Assembly (NCBI GenBank): GCA_963733915.1
Contig: CAVTEP010000011.1
Span: 310,001-374,000, forward strand
Direction: 5' to 3'
DNA: 64,000 bases
Source: Sulfomarinibacter sp963733915
GTDB lineage: Bacteria > Acidobacteriota > Thermoanaerobaculia > Thermoanaerobaculales > Sulfomarinibacteraceae
The position numbers and the translations under genes were made by a program. This document shows positions 49,155-60,560 of this stretch, in pieces; the first letter of the stretch is position 1, and each line of letters begins with the position of its first letter. A model generated the notes under the pieces. It saw only the letters and a list, made by a program, of their open reading frames with translations. It was not told the origin of the DNA and ran no database searches.

Positions 49155-52100
49155 ATGGCGACAATCTCGAAGAACGGCACCACCTCCGGACGGCCCCGCC
49201 GCCAGATCGCGGCGCCGGTCGTTGCCTGCATCATCGCGGTGCTGGCGGCCGGTGTCCTGAGCGCCCAGACAGTGCCCACCGGCGTCCAGGAGTACTTCAT
49301 CCTCGGCTGGGAGCAGCACATCTGGGACATGATGGACCGGGTCCAGAACGCCCAGGGCGGCGCCCAGTTCGACGACGGCATGAACTCGGTCATCACCGCC
49401 ACCGCATCGGCCGACAACCAGCTGGTATTTCTACGACCACTGGGAGGACGGCATCGACCCCGCGCTAGCGGCCTTTCCTGCGGTCACGCTGCCGCTCCAG
49501 CTCTCGACCCTCGTGATCGGTGACGCCGACGACACCAACGGCGAGGCCTGCGACTTCAACGCCAATATCACCTGCGGCAGCGCCAACGACGTGTTGGCGG
49601 GCGGCGACTATGTCAACTTCAACTCGGACCAGGGCTTGGTGAGCAACGGTGACCCCTCGTGCGCGGTCCCGTCGGCCGACCCCGCATACACCCAGCTCTG
49701 CAACGCGGTCGAGCTCAACCCACGCTGCGCCGTCCTGGGCGCTTGCGCCGACAGCGAGTTCCGTTTTGACGGCGGTGACATGATCAGGACCACCGGCGGT
49801 CCGTTGTCGCTGATCCACAGCCAGTACCCGCTGACCAACTTTATCGGCGGCTCGACCGAGATCCTCTCGCGCCAGGCGGTCGAGGCGGCGCGCTCGTACT
49901 CGGTGCCGATCGGCGAGGACCTGTACGCCATCGACACGGTCACCGAGCCCTTCCACTACGTCGAGCTCGACCTGGTCGCCTTCGAGGACACCCAGATCAC
50001 GGTCGAGAGCCCCGGCGCCGGCACTGTTTCCTTCAGCCTCGGCCGCGGCGAGCACTGGAGCTCGATGGGCTTTATCGACGACTCCGTCGCAGCCGACTCT
50101 GGGCATTACCATCAACGCCGGCACCAAGGTCTCGACCACCGCTCCCATCTCCGGCATGATCTTCACCGGCGGCAACGGCACCTGGGCCACCCGCCACTAC
50201 GCCCTGCTGCCCGACATCCTGCACTCGACCGACTACGTGACCACCGCCCCCGGTGATAACGCCGGCGTCGGCAACCCGGCCGATCGCCCGGCCAATGTTT
50301 ATATCCTCAACCCCGACCAGCTGTCGGATATTGATGTCTTCATCACCGACAGCTCGGGGACCTACAGCGTCAACATCCCGCCCAATCAGATGCGATCGAT
50401 GGACGATATCGGAGGCGGGCGCGACATCGCTCCCGGCTCCACAGTTCGCATGACGTCGGACCGCAACTTCTGGGGCGTCACCGCCTACGACTGGAACACC
50501 AACGTCAGCGACTGGGGCCATTCGTGGCTGGCCAAGAAGTTCCTGACCCGCACCTACACGGTCTCCTTCGGGCCCGGGAACCAGGACCCGACGAACCCTG
50601 GGCCACCGCCCGCCGGGACTCTATACGCGAACCCGGTCTTTGTCGCAGCGACCGAGGACCGGACCCGGGTCCAGTTCGACCTCGACAACGACGGCGCCTA
50701 CGATCTGGTGGATCTCGATGCCGACGGCGCCGCCAACGCCGCCGATGACCCGGCCACCAATACCTACTTTCTGAGCACCCCGAACGCCTTCAAGGTGTGG
50801 GACCCGTCAGACAACGACATGACCGGCACCCGGATCATCGCCAACAAGCCGATCGCGGTGTCGTGGGGCCAGGAGACCGAGAACACGGAGTACAGCGACT
50901 GGGCCCTCGATACCGGCTTTACGATCTACCCGGTCAACCAGCTCTTTCTCGACCCGGCGCTGGTGATCGACAAGGTCACTGACATCAACGTGGTGCCGAT
51001 CGACCCGGCCGATCCCGACGAACGGATCGTCACCTACACGCTGACCATCAGATCCTACGACTTTGGACCGCTGACCCAGGCCCAGGTCTTCGACCTCTTG
51101 CCGACCGGGGTCACGGGCACCGACTACATTCCGGGCTCGACCCTGATCACCTACCCCAACCTGGTCCAGGACACGGTCGAACCGGTAGCCTCGATCGAAA
51201 CCTCCGGCCGGCACCGGCTCGACTGGCCACTGACCTTGGCACCCCCCTGGGACCCTGGCGATCCGCCGTTTTCCTTCGGACTCAACAACATCATCACCGT
51301 CCGCTACCAGGTCCGAATTCCCGTGGCACCGGGCGGCATCCCCCGGCTGCTGGTCAACGAGGGCCACGCCGAGGCACGGCTCGGGGGCAGCACCTTCTCG
51401 CCCTTCGACTCGGCCCAGGTCGTGCAGACGGATGTCGAGCTCACGAAATCGGTGAGCGACACCAACCCGGGCCCCGGTGACGTCATCACCTTCACCATCA
51501 ACGTCCTCAACGACGGCTCGATCACCGAGACCGGCGTATTCATCAGCGACGCCATCCCGCCCGACACAACCTTCTGTAATGCCGCGATCGACCCGGTGAA
51601 CTGCAGCAACCCGACCGGCACCGCGCCTTTTTCGTCGGGCACCTTCTATCCTGCGCAGAATGCGGTGATCTGGACTGCGGGCACGCTGGCCGCAGGCCAG
51701 TCGGCCACCCTCAGCTTTGACGTCAGGGTCAACCCGACCACGCCCGCCGGCACCAGGATCCCCAACCGCGCGGGCTACGAGAGCAACGAGACCCCCTACT
51801 TCCTGTCCAACGAGGTCGAACCGGTGGTCGAAGGGGCGACCCTGACCGCCATCAAGAGCATCGTCGGCATTCCCGCCGTCGTTCATCCCCATGAGGTCGT
51901 CACCTTTGACATCGAGATCGAAAACTCGGGTTCGGCCGCCGCCAGCGACGTCGTGATCATCGACCAGTTTCCACTCAACGCCACCTACGTCGCGGGTTCG
52001 ATGCAGTGGTCGCTGAACGCCGGCGCCTTCACACTCCTTACCGACGCCGATGACGGCGATGAGGGGGGTGGCGCCGAGGGCATCCTCAACGCCTCGAACA

Positions 52101-55100
52101 TCGAGTTCAGGCTCGCCTTGCTCAACGTGGCGGAGAATATCAACCTGCGCTTCAAGGCCGTGGTCGATGCGGGCACCTCGGGAGACTTTGTTTTCAACCA
52201 GGCGGTCTTTGCCTCGGATGAAACCCTGTCGACCGACACCAACGCGGTCCAAGTGCCGATCGTCGGCGACGCCGAGATCACCGGCCATGTCTTCATCGAC
52301 AGCGACGGTGACGGGGTCCAGGACCCGGGTGAAGCCGATCTCGCGAACGTCGACGTCGTGGTCGTCGATGCCATGGGCAACCCGCAGATCGTTTCAACCG
52401 ATACCAATGGCGACTGGCTGGCAACTGTGGAAGCCGGTCCGGCCACCACCGACGTCGACGAGACCGATTCCGATTTCCCGGACGGGGCTATTCTCAGCAC
52501 AGCCAACGACCCGCAACCGGTGACGGCGGTCGCCGGCACCACAGTTTCGACAACCGACGTCGGATATACCCCGCTGCCGCTCTCCTTCTTCAAGAGCTCA
52601 GACGCGGGCGGCGAGGTTTTTCCGGGTGAGACCATAACCTACACCATCCGGGCGACCAACTACACAGCAGTCGACCAGACAAATGTCGTCATCAGCGATT
52701 CGCTGCCGCCCGGCACCTTTGCCGTCCCGGGATCGACCCAGGTGACCGTTTCGAGCCCCGTGTTCCGGGTCAAGGAGTATTACATCGCGCCCGGCCCCTT
52801 CACCGACACGATTTACGATCTGACCCTCGATGACGATCTGGTTCAGGACTACTTTGTAGTGGTTCAGGGCGCCGCCGACGGCGGTGGGGACCGGGCCCCG
52901 GAAGAGGACTATGCGCGGCTGACCGAGGACCCCTTCGGCACCGGTGATCTGGGCGTTTCAACGGCATCCGATGTTCTTCGCCTCGAGCGGCGCGATACCG
53001 GCGACTCTTGGTCCGGCGTGGTGACAGTCGTCGAGTGCCTCTCGGCGTGCGATACCGCCGGCTTCAGGCTGCGTTCGGTCGAAAGCGTCCTCCACAGCGG
53101 AGCATCAACGAGCGGCACCGACATCGCCGCCGCTACTTGGACCGACATCAACCAGGTGTTGCTGATGGGTGGCTTCAACGGTGCCGGTTGCTACTCGGAC
53201 GAGACCACCGACCGCGACCACCCCGTATGCCACGCCAGACTCTACCCCTCGGGGTCCGACCAAATCAACTGGACTCGAGACGGTTCCTTCGCCAGTCTTA
53301 CGGCGGCCACCAGCACTGTCATGGTGGTCGAGTGGGGGTCCGAATGGACGGTACAGCGGGTGCGGGTGCAGGGCTCCAACGGCGGCAACGGGCTCAACGC
53401 CACCGGTGAGTTCAACACCGCCGGGGTTTCAGCCGTTCCGCGCGCCAACACCTGGGTATGGGGCGCCGGTCACGCCGACGGCAACGGCATCGGCAACCAG
53501 GCCGAAGGCGTCCTCGTCGCCCTCGGCAACGGCGTCTCTCAGAACGCCACCGAAAGCCTGGTGGCAGTCGGCACCGAGATCAATGGGACTTCGGTTGACT
53601 TCGAGGTCTGGGCTCTGACCCACCCGTCGCTGTCGGTCGAGCATCTCTTCAAGGCCGACGGCGACACCGACAACACGACGGTCGACCTGGGCGCGACGGC
53701 TGCCGGATCCGAGCGGATGGCGCTGGTCACCAACGGCCAGGACGGCACCAGCGACGATTATGCTAAACCGATTCTGTCGGCCCGTTACTTCAATCCGTCG
53801 CTGATCCGGCTCGAACGTCGTCGTTCGGGCTCGGCATTCCCGGCGCTGACGCAGGGCATCGACTTCTCCGACGTCGCCGCCGGTTTGACCTTTAGCGGTG
53901 GCGATCCAGCCGCCCTGGTGACTCTCGCCGACGCGGTAAACCTGGTCCCACTCAGCACCATTACCGTCACCTTCGAGGTCACGGTCGACCCGAATATCTC
54001 TCCGGCCATCAATCAGATCACCAACACCGCAACCATCTCCACCGACCAGGAAGGTCCACTGAACACCTCGGTAACCGACGATGTCGTCAGAGCAGGTGTT
54101 GTCGTGGAGTATGACAACGCAGGGTTCGGCCCGCTGGGTGGAGCGGTGACGTACTACCACGATGTCGTCAATACCGGTCTGGGCGACGACTCGTACGAGA
54201 TCACCCCGAACAGCGAGCTCGACTGGTTGGTCGAGCTGATCGATCCGTCGACCGGCACGGTCATCGCCACCGACTCTGCCGGTGACGGTGACAACCTGTG
54301 GGACGGCGGCGTCACGATCAACACCGGAACCCTCACCCCCGGCGACGCGGCGCAGTACGAGTTCCGGGTGACGATCCCGCCCGGAGGGCCGATAGGCGTC
54401 GAGGAGTCTACCAGTCTGATCGCGACTTCCGACCGCCGACCCACCGTGTGGGCAACAGCGACCGACGAGACCGTGGGCGTTGGGGCTCTCGACCCCGTAA
54501 TCTTTTTGCCCGACAACTCGGGTGTCGCGCCGGCGGGCGGCACGGCGGCGTATGGACATCGGATCATCAACAACTCCGGCGAAACTGACACCTTCGATCT
54601 CCAGGGGTGGAGCGAAAGGGGTTGGGATTTCGCGTTTCACTGGGACGCCAACGGTGACGGCGTCTTCACACCTGGAGTCGATATCGAGATCACGAATACC
54701 CTGCAGTTGGCCAACGGTGCGTCGCAGCTGATATTCGTAGTCACAGACGTCCCCGCAGGTACACCCGACGGCACGGTCGACGTCATCCACCTTGGCGCAA
54801 TCTCGCGCAATGATCCAGACAACCTGTTCGGAAGCTCCACCGACACCACGACCGTTGCACCACCGACCGAGCTCGACCTCTCGGGCGGCGGCACGCGTTC
54901 GGTGGATCCGGGCGCTACGGCAGTCTTTCCGGGGACGCTCCGCAATCTCTCCGATACCGATGACATCTACGATTTCGATATCTCGACAGCGTGGTTCTGG
55001 GGTTTTGACAGTCTCGACCACCCCACCGAGCTGTGGGTCGACACCAATGGCGACGGCGAGGCGGATACCCAGATCGCCGAGGATCTCGAAGGCGACGGCA

Positions 55101-57883
55101 CCTGGGATGACGACAACGGGTTCTCGCTGACGCCCAACGCGAGCGTGACCGCGGGCGCTGTTCTTGCCTATGAGCTCCGTCGACCGGTCGATCCGCTCCA
55201 GGGCACCTCGCGTGATCCGGTGACGCTGACCGCGCTGCCCAGGGTGGCCAGCGACCAGGACAGCGTCACGGCTACCGTTCTGGTGGCCGCCCCTACCGCA
55301 GCGGTGCTGGCCGACTTCGAGGCCTTCGCCGTCAACGGTGAAGTGGTGGTCCAATGGCGGACCTCGGCCGAGGTGGGCACCGTCGGTTTCAATCTCTGGC
55401 GCTTGAGACCCGGCGAGACTGACTACCAGGCGGTCAACGGCAGTCTCATGCCGGGTCTGCGTCATATCCAGGGTGGTACCTATCAGTTGGTCGATTTTGA
55501 CGTGTCGGTGGGTCAATCGGTGGTCTACCTGCTCCACGAACTGGACGCCTGGGGGAGCGGCAAGAGCTTTGGGCCCTTCGAGGTCATTATTGAACAGCGC
55601 GACGCCAGCGAGAAGCACGCGCAGGTTCTTTCCGTTGGTAGGTCAAGCACAGTCAACACGAGCACCGTGCGACGCCCATCTGTTGAAAAGTCTTCCGTCA
55701 TCGGCTCTCTCTCCGGAAAGACGAAGGTGTTGGTGCGCGACCGCGGGCTGGTGTGGGTGCCGGCCGAGAGGCTGGCGAAGGCCCTGGATGTCGATCCGTC
55801 AACTGTCGCGAATCTGATCGGCGCGGGCAATCTGTGGCTGGAGGCGGGCAGCCGGGCAGGGAACCCGAACGACGACATCTCGATCTTTGGCGACGGATTC
55901 GAAAGCGGAAACACCGAGCGCTGGGCGCCGCAGGACGATGCCACGGATGCGCGTCCGGGCATCGCCTGGCTACCCGCCGCGGACGACAGCGGCCTGTACT
56001 TCTTCGGCGAACCCATCGACAGCATCTACACCTCGGACAACGTCTACTGGCTCGGCATCGGGCATGGCAGGAAGATGACCAGCCGCACCGCCTGGGCCGA
56101 CGATGTTGGGGTTGAGGGCAGCTTTGACGAGACCCTCCACTTCGAGGAGGACGTGTGGCCCTTGACCTCGGTGATGACCGACCCCGAGGCCGACTACTGG
56201 ATGTGGGATTACTTCTTCCCAGCTTCGGGCGAATCGGTCATCAGCAAGACCTTCGTGCTGGCTGCGCCCGGGGTCGCTCCATCGAGTGACACCGCAATGC
56301 TGACCGTCAACCTCCAGGGCTCGTTCAGGGCCCCGATCCCGCTCAACCACCGAGTCGAGTTGCGGGTCAACGGGACGCAGCTTGGCGGAATCTTTTCGTG
56401 GTCCGGTCACGACGCGTATCGTCTCGAGGTGAAGTTTCCGCAATCGTTGCTCGTCGCCGGGGACAACACGGTCGAGGTGACGGCGCTACTCGCCGACGGC
56501 CTCGATTTCGACGAGTTCTACCTCGAAAGCTTCGATCTCGCGTATCGGCGCCGCCTACGGGCGTTCGAGGACCGGCTGCTCGCCGCGACGAGCGGACAAG
56601 CCGTGGTGGCGGTGAGTGGATTCAGCACGCCGGACATCTCGGTCTTCGACCTCAGAGATCCCCGCCGTCCGGTGGTGCTCCAACACGTCAACATCGTCGC
56701 GGGTGACGATGGTTTCGTCGTCAGCTTCGCCACCGGCGGCGCCGCCTTCCCCTTCCTCGCGACCACCGCGGGAGCGGCACTTTCGACCTCGGGCATTGTG
56801 GCCGACGTGGCGTCGAACCTCAAAGATCCCGGAAACAGGGGGCGGTGGGTCGTGATCGCCGGGCCGGGACTCGAAGGCGCGGCGGCCTCGCTCGCCACCT
56901 ATCGCGAGCAGCAGGGCCTGCCATCGATGGTGGCGCCCATCGACGATATCTATGACGAGTTCAACGGCGGGGTTGCGAGCCCGTGGGCGATTCGCGACTT
57001 TCTGCAGCACGCTTCCCAACACTGGGACGTGCCGCCGCAGTACGTTTTTCTCGCCGGCGACGGCACCCTCGACTACAAGGACGTGTGGGGCGCCGGTGAA
57101 AACCTCATACCCGCTCCAATGACAGTGGCGAACGGTGGTCTCGTGCCGTCGGACAACCTCCTGGCGGACTGGTCGGGGGGAGATGGCGTGCCGGAGGTAG
57201 CCATCGGCCGGTTGCCGGCCCACAGCGCCGCCGAGTTGGCTGTCTACCGCGACAAGGTCATCAGATTCGAGGCCGGGTCGGGAGGCTGGAAACGAAGGGT
57301 GCTGTGGCTGGCGGACGCCGCCGATGAGGGCGGCGAGTTCCCCGATGACCTCCAGTATCTCGTGGACGGCATGCCGACCACCTACACGAACGAGAGGATC
57401 GTTGTAGATTGGCTGGGTGTCGACGATGCGCGCCTAAGGGCACTCGAATCGTGGGATGACGGCGCGCTGATGGTTCAGTTCCTGGGTCACGGGGCACTCG
57501 ATTTCATCGCCAATCAGGGGCTCGTCACCACCGACGACGTAGGTAAGATGGCCAACGGAGAACGAACGCCGTTTCTTGCCGCGCTGACCTGCATGGTGGG
57601 TCGGTTCGACATTCCCGACTACGACATCCTGTCAGAGGCACTCCTCCTCGAAGAGTCCGGCGGTTCCATCGGCGTGTGGTCGCCGTCGGCGTTTTCAATG
57701 AATGAGGACTCAGCGCTACTCGGCCGCCATCAGGTCGAAGCCATCGCCGTTGGCGAGTACGCCACAATCGGCGACTCAGTCCGGGCCGCTCTCAATGCCT
57801 ACGTGGCGTCAGGTACGGGCAATCCCGATCTTCCGAGGATCTTCATTTTCCTCGGCGACCCCGCCGTGCGGGTTGACTGGTAG
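49155..57883 (+). CDS. Giant secreted DUF11-repeat protein with C-terminal C25 (gingipain-type) protease, two frameshifts
   Basis: About 2,909 residues. Signal segment (PVVACIIAVLAAGVLSAQ) after ATG 49155. The frame changes near 49430 (extra T in GTATTTCTAC; restores VFYDHWEDG) and near 50097 (extra G in CTCTGGGCAT; restores DSGITINAGT); the remaining 2,575 codons are open. Domains in order: an N-terminal Ig-like region, DUF11 repeats (VELTKSVSDTNPGPGDVITF and others), an SdrD-B-like DSDGDGVQDPGEADLANV segment, further beta repeats, an FN3-like unit, an internal IFGDGFESGNTERW motif, and a peptidase C25 domain with catalytic His in FLGHGALDF (57488) and Cys in LTCMVGRF (57590). Probable surface or secreted cysteine protease; the secretion route is unknown. 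It is 30 bp upstream of the RiPP cassette. Confidence 0.8.
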
Positions 57884-57913
57884 GGGGTGGCGGCATCGGC
57901 TAGAATGAGACTT

Positions 57914-59012
57914 ATGATCAACTCCGAGTGGATCGACCGCTTCAACAATAAACTGGTCGCCGACCGGGTGCCGGTCTCCGGCATGATCGAGCTGACGCGG
58001 TTGTGCAACCTCAAGTGCGTCCACTGCTATCTCGGCGAGGGCGAGGAGCGCTTCCGCAACGGCGACGAGATGACCACCGCTCAGGTCTTCGACGTGATCG
58101 ACCAGATCGCGGCGGCCGGCTGCCTCTATTTGACGCTCACCGGCGGCGATCCGATGATGCGGCGCGATTTCCCCGACGTCTACCGACACGCCAAAGAGGC
58201 GGGGCTTCTGGTCACCGTGATGTGCGACGGCGTGCTGGTGACCGAAAGAATCGTCGATCTGTTTTGCGAGCTGCCGCCGGACGCGGTCGAGGTCAGCGTC
58301 TACGGCGCGACCGCCGAGACCTACGAAAAGGTCACCCGCATCCGAGGCTCGTTCAAACACTGTCTGCGCGGCATCCGCCGGCTGGTGGATGGCGGTTTTC
58401 ACGTGCGCTTGAAGACCGTGCTGATGACCCTCAACGCGCACGAGGCTGAGCTGATGCGGGAGCTGGCGGCTGGACTTCGGGCTGCCGATGCGGTTCGACG
58501 GGGCCATCTTTCCGTGCCTCCACACCGGTGACAAACGACCCATGGATCTCCGTCTACCCCCCAAGGACCTCGTCCAGATCGAGCTCGCCGATCCAGAGGC
58601 GGTGGCCTCGTGGATCGAGTACCTCGACAAGCCCTCGACCGAGGCGCCGGCCGACAAGCTCTACGTGTGCGGCGCCGGCGTTACCGGCTTCTACGTCGAT
58701 CCCTACGGCTCGCTCTACCCCTGTATGATGACGACCCGTTACAGGTATAATCTGCTCGCATCCGATTTCCAGACGTTGTGGTCGGAAAAAATGGACGAGC
58801 TGCACGCCAGGAAGCCGAGGGCCGAGTACGAGTGTGCCGGATGCGAGCTGCAACGGGCGTGCGCGAGTTGCCCCGGGTTTCACGACCAGGAGCACGGCGC
58901 CGAGGACATCAAGTCGGACTACGTGTGTGACACCGCCAAGGCGCGGTGGCAGGCGCTCCAGGACCCGCGCCTTCGCGTCGCGGCGGAGAGCCTCGAGAGG
59001 GAGTCCCGATGA
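57914..59012 (+). CDS. Radical SAM/SPASM peptide-maturase, one frameshift
   Basis: RiPP-modifying radical SAM enzyme of about 365 residues. C31-N-L-K-C35-V-H-C38 is the cluster motif; GGDPMMRRDF and a TIM-barrel core follow. Near 58470 the frame shifts by one base (an extra G in the GGCGGCTGG run); correction joins LMRELA to LDFGLPMRFDGAIFPC. A SPASM region then supplies auxiliary cluster cysteines (CGAGVTGFYVDPYGSLYPC; CAGCELQRACASCPG). The order and its ATGA overlap with a short Cys-containing peptide gene, followed by PqqD-like and HprK-like genes, identify it as the maturase of that peptide. The modification type cannot be read from sequence. Confidence 0.8.
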
Positions 59013-59176
59013 AAGAAGAACCCAGACCCAAGAGACGCCGGTACGAAAAGCCCGAGCTGCGTCGTATCGGCCTGGTCGCCGACGAGGTGCTGGCCGCCGG
59101 CTGCAAGATCGGCGTTCAAGCGGGCCCTCGCGGCGCCAACTGCAGGGGCATCCCCTGCTCGAAACCGGGTTCGTAG
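59009..59176 (+). CDS. RiPP precursor peptide
   Basis: 55-residue peptide beginning at ATG 59009, overlapping the radical SAM stop by 4 bp; GAGAGGGAG lies 5 bp upstream. It has a basic head and a leader-like segment RYEKPELRRIGLVADEVLAA, the type bound by PqqD-like domains, then a core GCKIGVQAGPRGANCRGIPC with three cysteines (C32, C45, C50) and Gly-rich spacing, ending SKPGS. A GAANC-like or Cys-to-backbone (sactipeptide/ranthipeptide) cross-link is possible. Short length, position and composition make the precursor role convincing; the actual modification and any cleavage site are inference. Confidence 0.75.
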   Translation: MKEEPRPKRRRYEKPELRRIGLVADEVLAAGCKIGVQAGPRGANCRGIPCSKPGS

Positions 59177-59186
59177 CCGGCCCGTC

Positions 59187-59516
59187 GTGAAGCCGGCCGA
59201 AGAGAAATTCCTCGACACCGTATTCAGTCGCCAACCGGACATCGTTCCGCGCGACATCGCGGGCGAGACCATCCTGGTTCCGGTACGCGGCGAGCTCGCC
59301 CAGCTGAAACAGATCTTTGTCCTCAACCCGGTCGGCGAGCACATCTGGCACCGGCTGGACGGCTGCCATGGTATTGAGGCGATCCTTGAGAGCGTGGTCG
59401 AGGTCTTCGAGATCGAAGCTGCCGACGCGCGCTCGGATCTCCTCGACTTTCTGGCCGAGCTCGAGGATGCCGGGCTGATCGCCCCCGTCGCCGCCCCGTC
59501 CGGGCCCGAGAAGTGA
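59187..59516 (+). CDS. PqqD-like RiPP recognition element protein
   Basis: 109-residue protein starting with GTG at 59187, 10 bp after the precursor. The fold is that of PqqD/RRE proteins: RQPDIVPRDIAGETILVPV as the first strands, FVLNPVGEHIWHRLDGCHG (the conserved LN..g..iW.l.dG motif), and VEVFEIEAADARSDLLDFLAEL as helix 3. It should bind the precursor leader and present the peptide to the radical SAM enzyme. It is coupled to the next gene by a GTGA overlap. Confidence 0.8.
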   Translation: MKPAEEKFLDTVFSRQPDIVPRDIAGETILVPVRGELAQLKQIFVLNPVGEHIWHRLDGCHGIEAILESVVEVFEIEAADARSDLLDFLAELEDAGLIAPVAAPSGPEK

Positions 59517-60406
59517 ACGACACCCTCTCGCTCGAGATCGCCGGGCTCGAGTTCAGGATCGTTACCGACGCCAAGATCGCGGTCGTTTCAGAGGACCCCC
59601 TCTATCGGGACTTTGTCGGCCGCCCGACGACGGCCGCCGACCTCCGGGTGCCCGTGGAGCTTGGCATCAACGATCCCCGGCCGGACCGGGGCTGGCCGGT
59701 GGTGTTTGAGAGCGGCGAGAGCTGGGTGGCCCACCGCGACGGGGAGAATGTGGTGATCAGCTTCCGTTCGCCCACCGCGCCCGACGGGTTCTGGTGGCGG
59801 GCGAGCTTCGAGGGGAACGAACCGCGGGTCAAGCTCGATTTCAGCGCCGACCTCGTCGATCGCACGGCCTCGCCGCCCCGTCTCGTCGACCCCCTCCAGT
59901 ACCCCCTCGACCAGCTCCTGACGATGCTGATCCTGGCCGATCGCGGCGGCTGTATCGTCCACGCGGCCGGGATCGCCCGCGGCGGCCGTGGGATCGCCTT
60001 CGTCGGCCGGTCGGGCGCCGGCAAGAGCACTCTCATGCGGATTTTCGAACACCGGGAGGAATACCAGCGCCTCAGCGACGACCGGTTGGTCATCCGGATG
60101 GTCGACGGACATCCACGGGTGTTCGGCACGCCGTGGGCGGGCGAGGGCCTGGTGGCCGCAAATCTGGCTGCCGAGCTCGCCGCCGTGGTCTTTCTCCACC
60201 AGCGTGATGAGAACGCCCTCCACCGTATCGATCCGTCCGACGCCGCCGCCCAGCTCCTGCCGACCACCTCGGTCCCGTGGTTTGACGAGCCGCGGATGAG
60301 CGGCTGTCTTGCGACCCTCGACGAGGTGGTGCGGACCTCCCCGGTCTACGATCTTCACTTCCGGCCCGAGCTCGCGGTCGCCGATCTTCTCGGCGGCCTT
60401 CTCTAG
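59513..60406 (+). CDS. HprK-like P-loop ATPase of the RiPP cassette
   Basis: 297-residue protein. An N-terminal beta-rich part (about residues 1-135) is followed by a domain like the HPr kinase C-terminus: Walker A GRSGAGKST (165-173) and the following LSDDRLVIR, like the HprK DD motif. Such proteins recur beside PqqD-like/radical SAM cassettes (for example in SynChlorMet-type loci), possibly phosphorylating a peptide or regulating maturation; the role is not established. Start GTG overlaps the PqqD-like stop. The dispersed 70-bp repeat begins at its stop codon. Confidence 0.75.
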   Translation: MNDTLSLEIAGLEFRIVTDAKIAVVSEDPLYRDFVGRPTTAADLRVPVELGINDPRPDRGWPVVFESGESWVAHRDGENVVISFRSPTAPDGFWWRASFEGNEPRVKLDFSADLVDRTASPPRLVDPLQYPLDQLLTMLILADRGGCIVHAAGIARGGRGIAFVGRSGAGKSTLMRIFEHREEYQRLSDDRLVIRMVDGHPRVFGTPWAGEGLVAANLAAELAAVVFLHQRDENALHRIDPSDAAAQLLPTTSVPWFDEPRMSGCLATLDEVVRTSPVYDLHFRPELAVADLLGGLL

Positions 60407-60475
60407 CCCGCAGATCTCACCAGCTTTCCGCTGCGGCCGGCGGTGCACCATACGCGGCGATGTCTTCTCACCCGA
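60404..60475. repeat. Dispersed ~70-bp intergenic repeat, copy B
   Basis: Matches 3020-3092 over nearly its whole length (see copy A). It begins exactly at the TAG stop of the HprK-like gene. Internal CG-rich self-complementarity is weaker here than in copy A. The remaining gap to tetR is 85 bp. Confidence 0.6.
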
Positions 60476-60515
60476 ACGAGCCGCTTGACAACGAGTTCCG
60501 GTCGGATTAGCTTGT

Positions 60516-60535
60516 ACTAGATAGATCGTTCTAGT
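60516..60535. promoter_or_regulatory. Palindromic operator upstream of tetR
   Basis: ACTAGA (60516-60521) and TCTAGT (60530-60535) form a perfect inverted repeat with 8-bp centre, 26 bp before the TetR start. It lies within a weak promoter (TTGTAC 60512, 17-bp spacer, TTAAAA 60535), the expected place for an autorepressed TetR gene. TTGACA also occurs at 60485. Confidence 0.5.
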
Positions 60536-60560
60536 TAAAACAGCTTCAAGCTGGAGGAAC

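Noticed and set aside
50807..52288. 493-codon minus-strand frame inside the same gene
   Set aside because: Same reasoning: shadow of the repeat-rich plus-strand protein, without start signals.
53429..55618. 729-codon open frame on the minus strand inside the giant protease gene
   Set aside because: Long antisense frames are common in GC-rich DNA; composition is rich in Arg, Val, Gly and Asp without recognisable domains, whereas the plus strand has DUF11 repeats.
49155..57883. Type IX secretion cargo
   Set aside because: The C25 domain invites the idea, but there is no recognisable type IX C-terminal sorting domain: the chain ends right after the peptidase part, and no Por genes are present.
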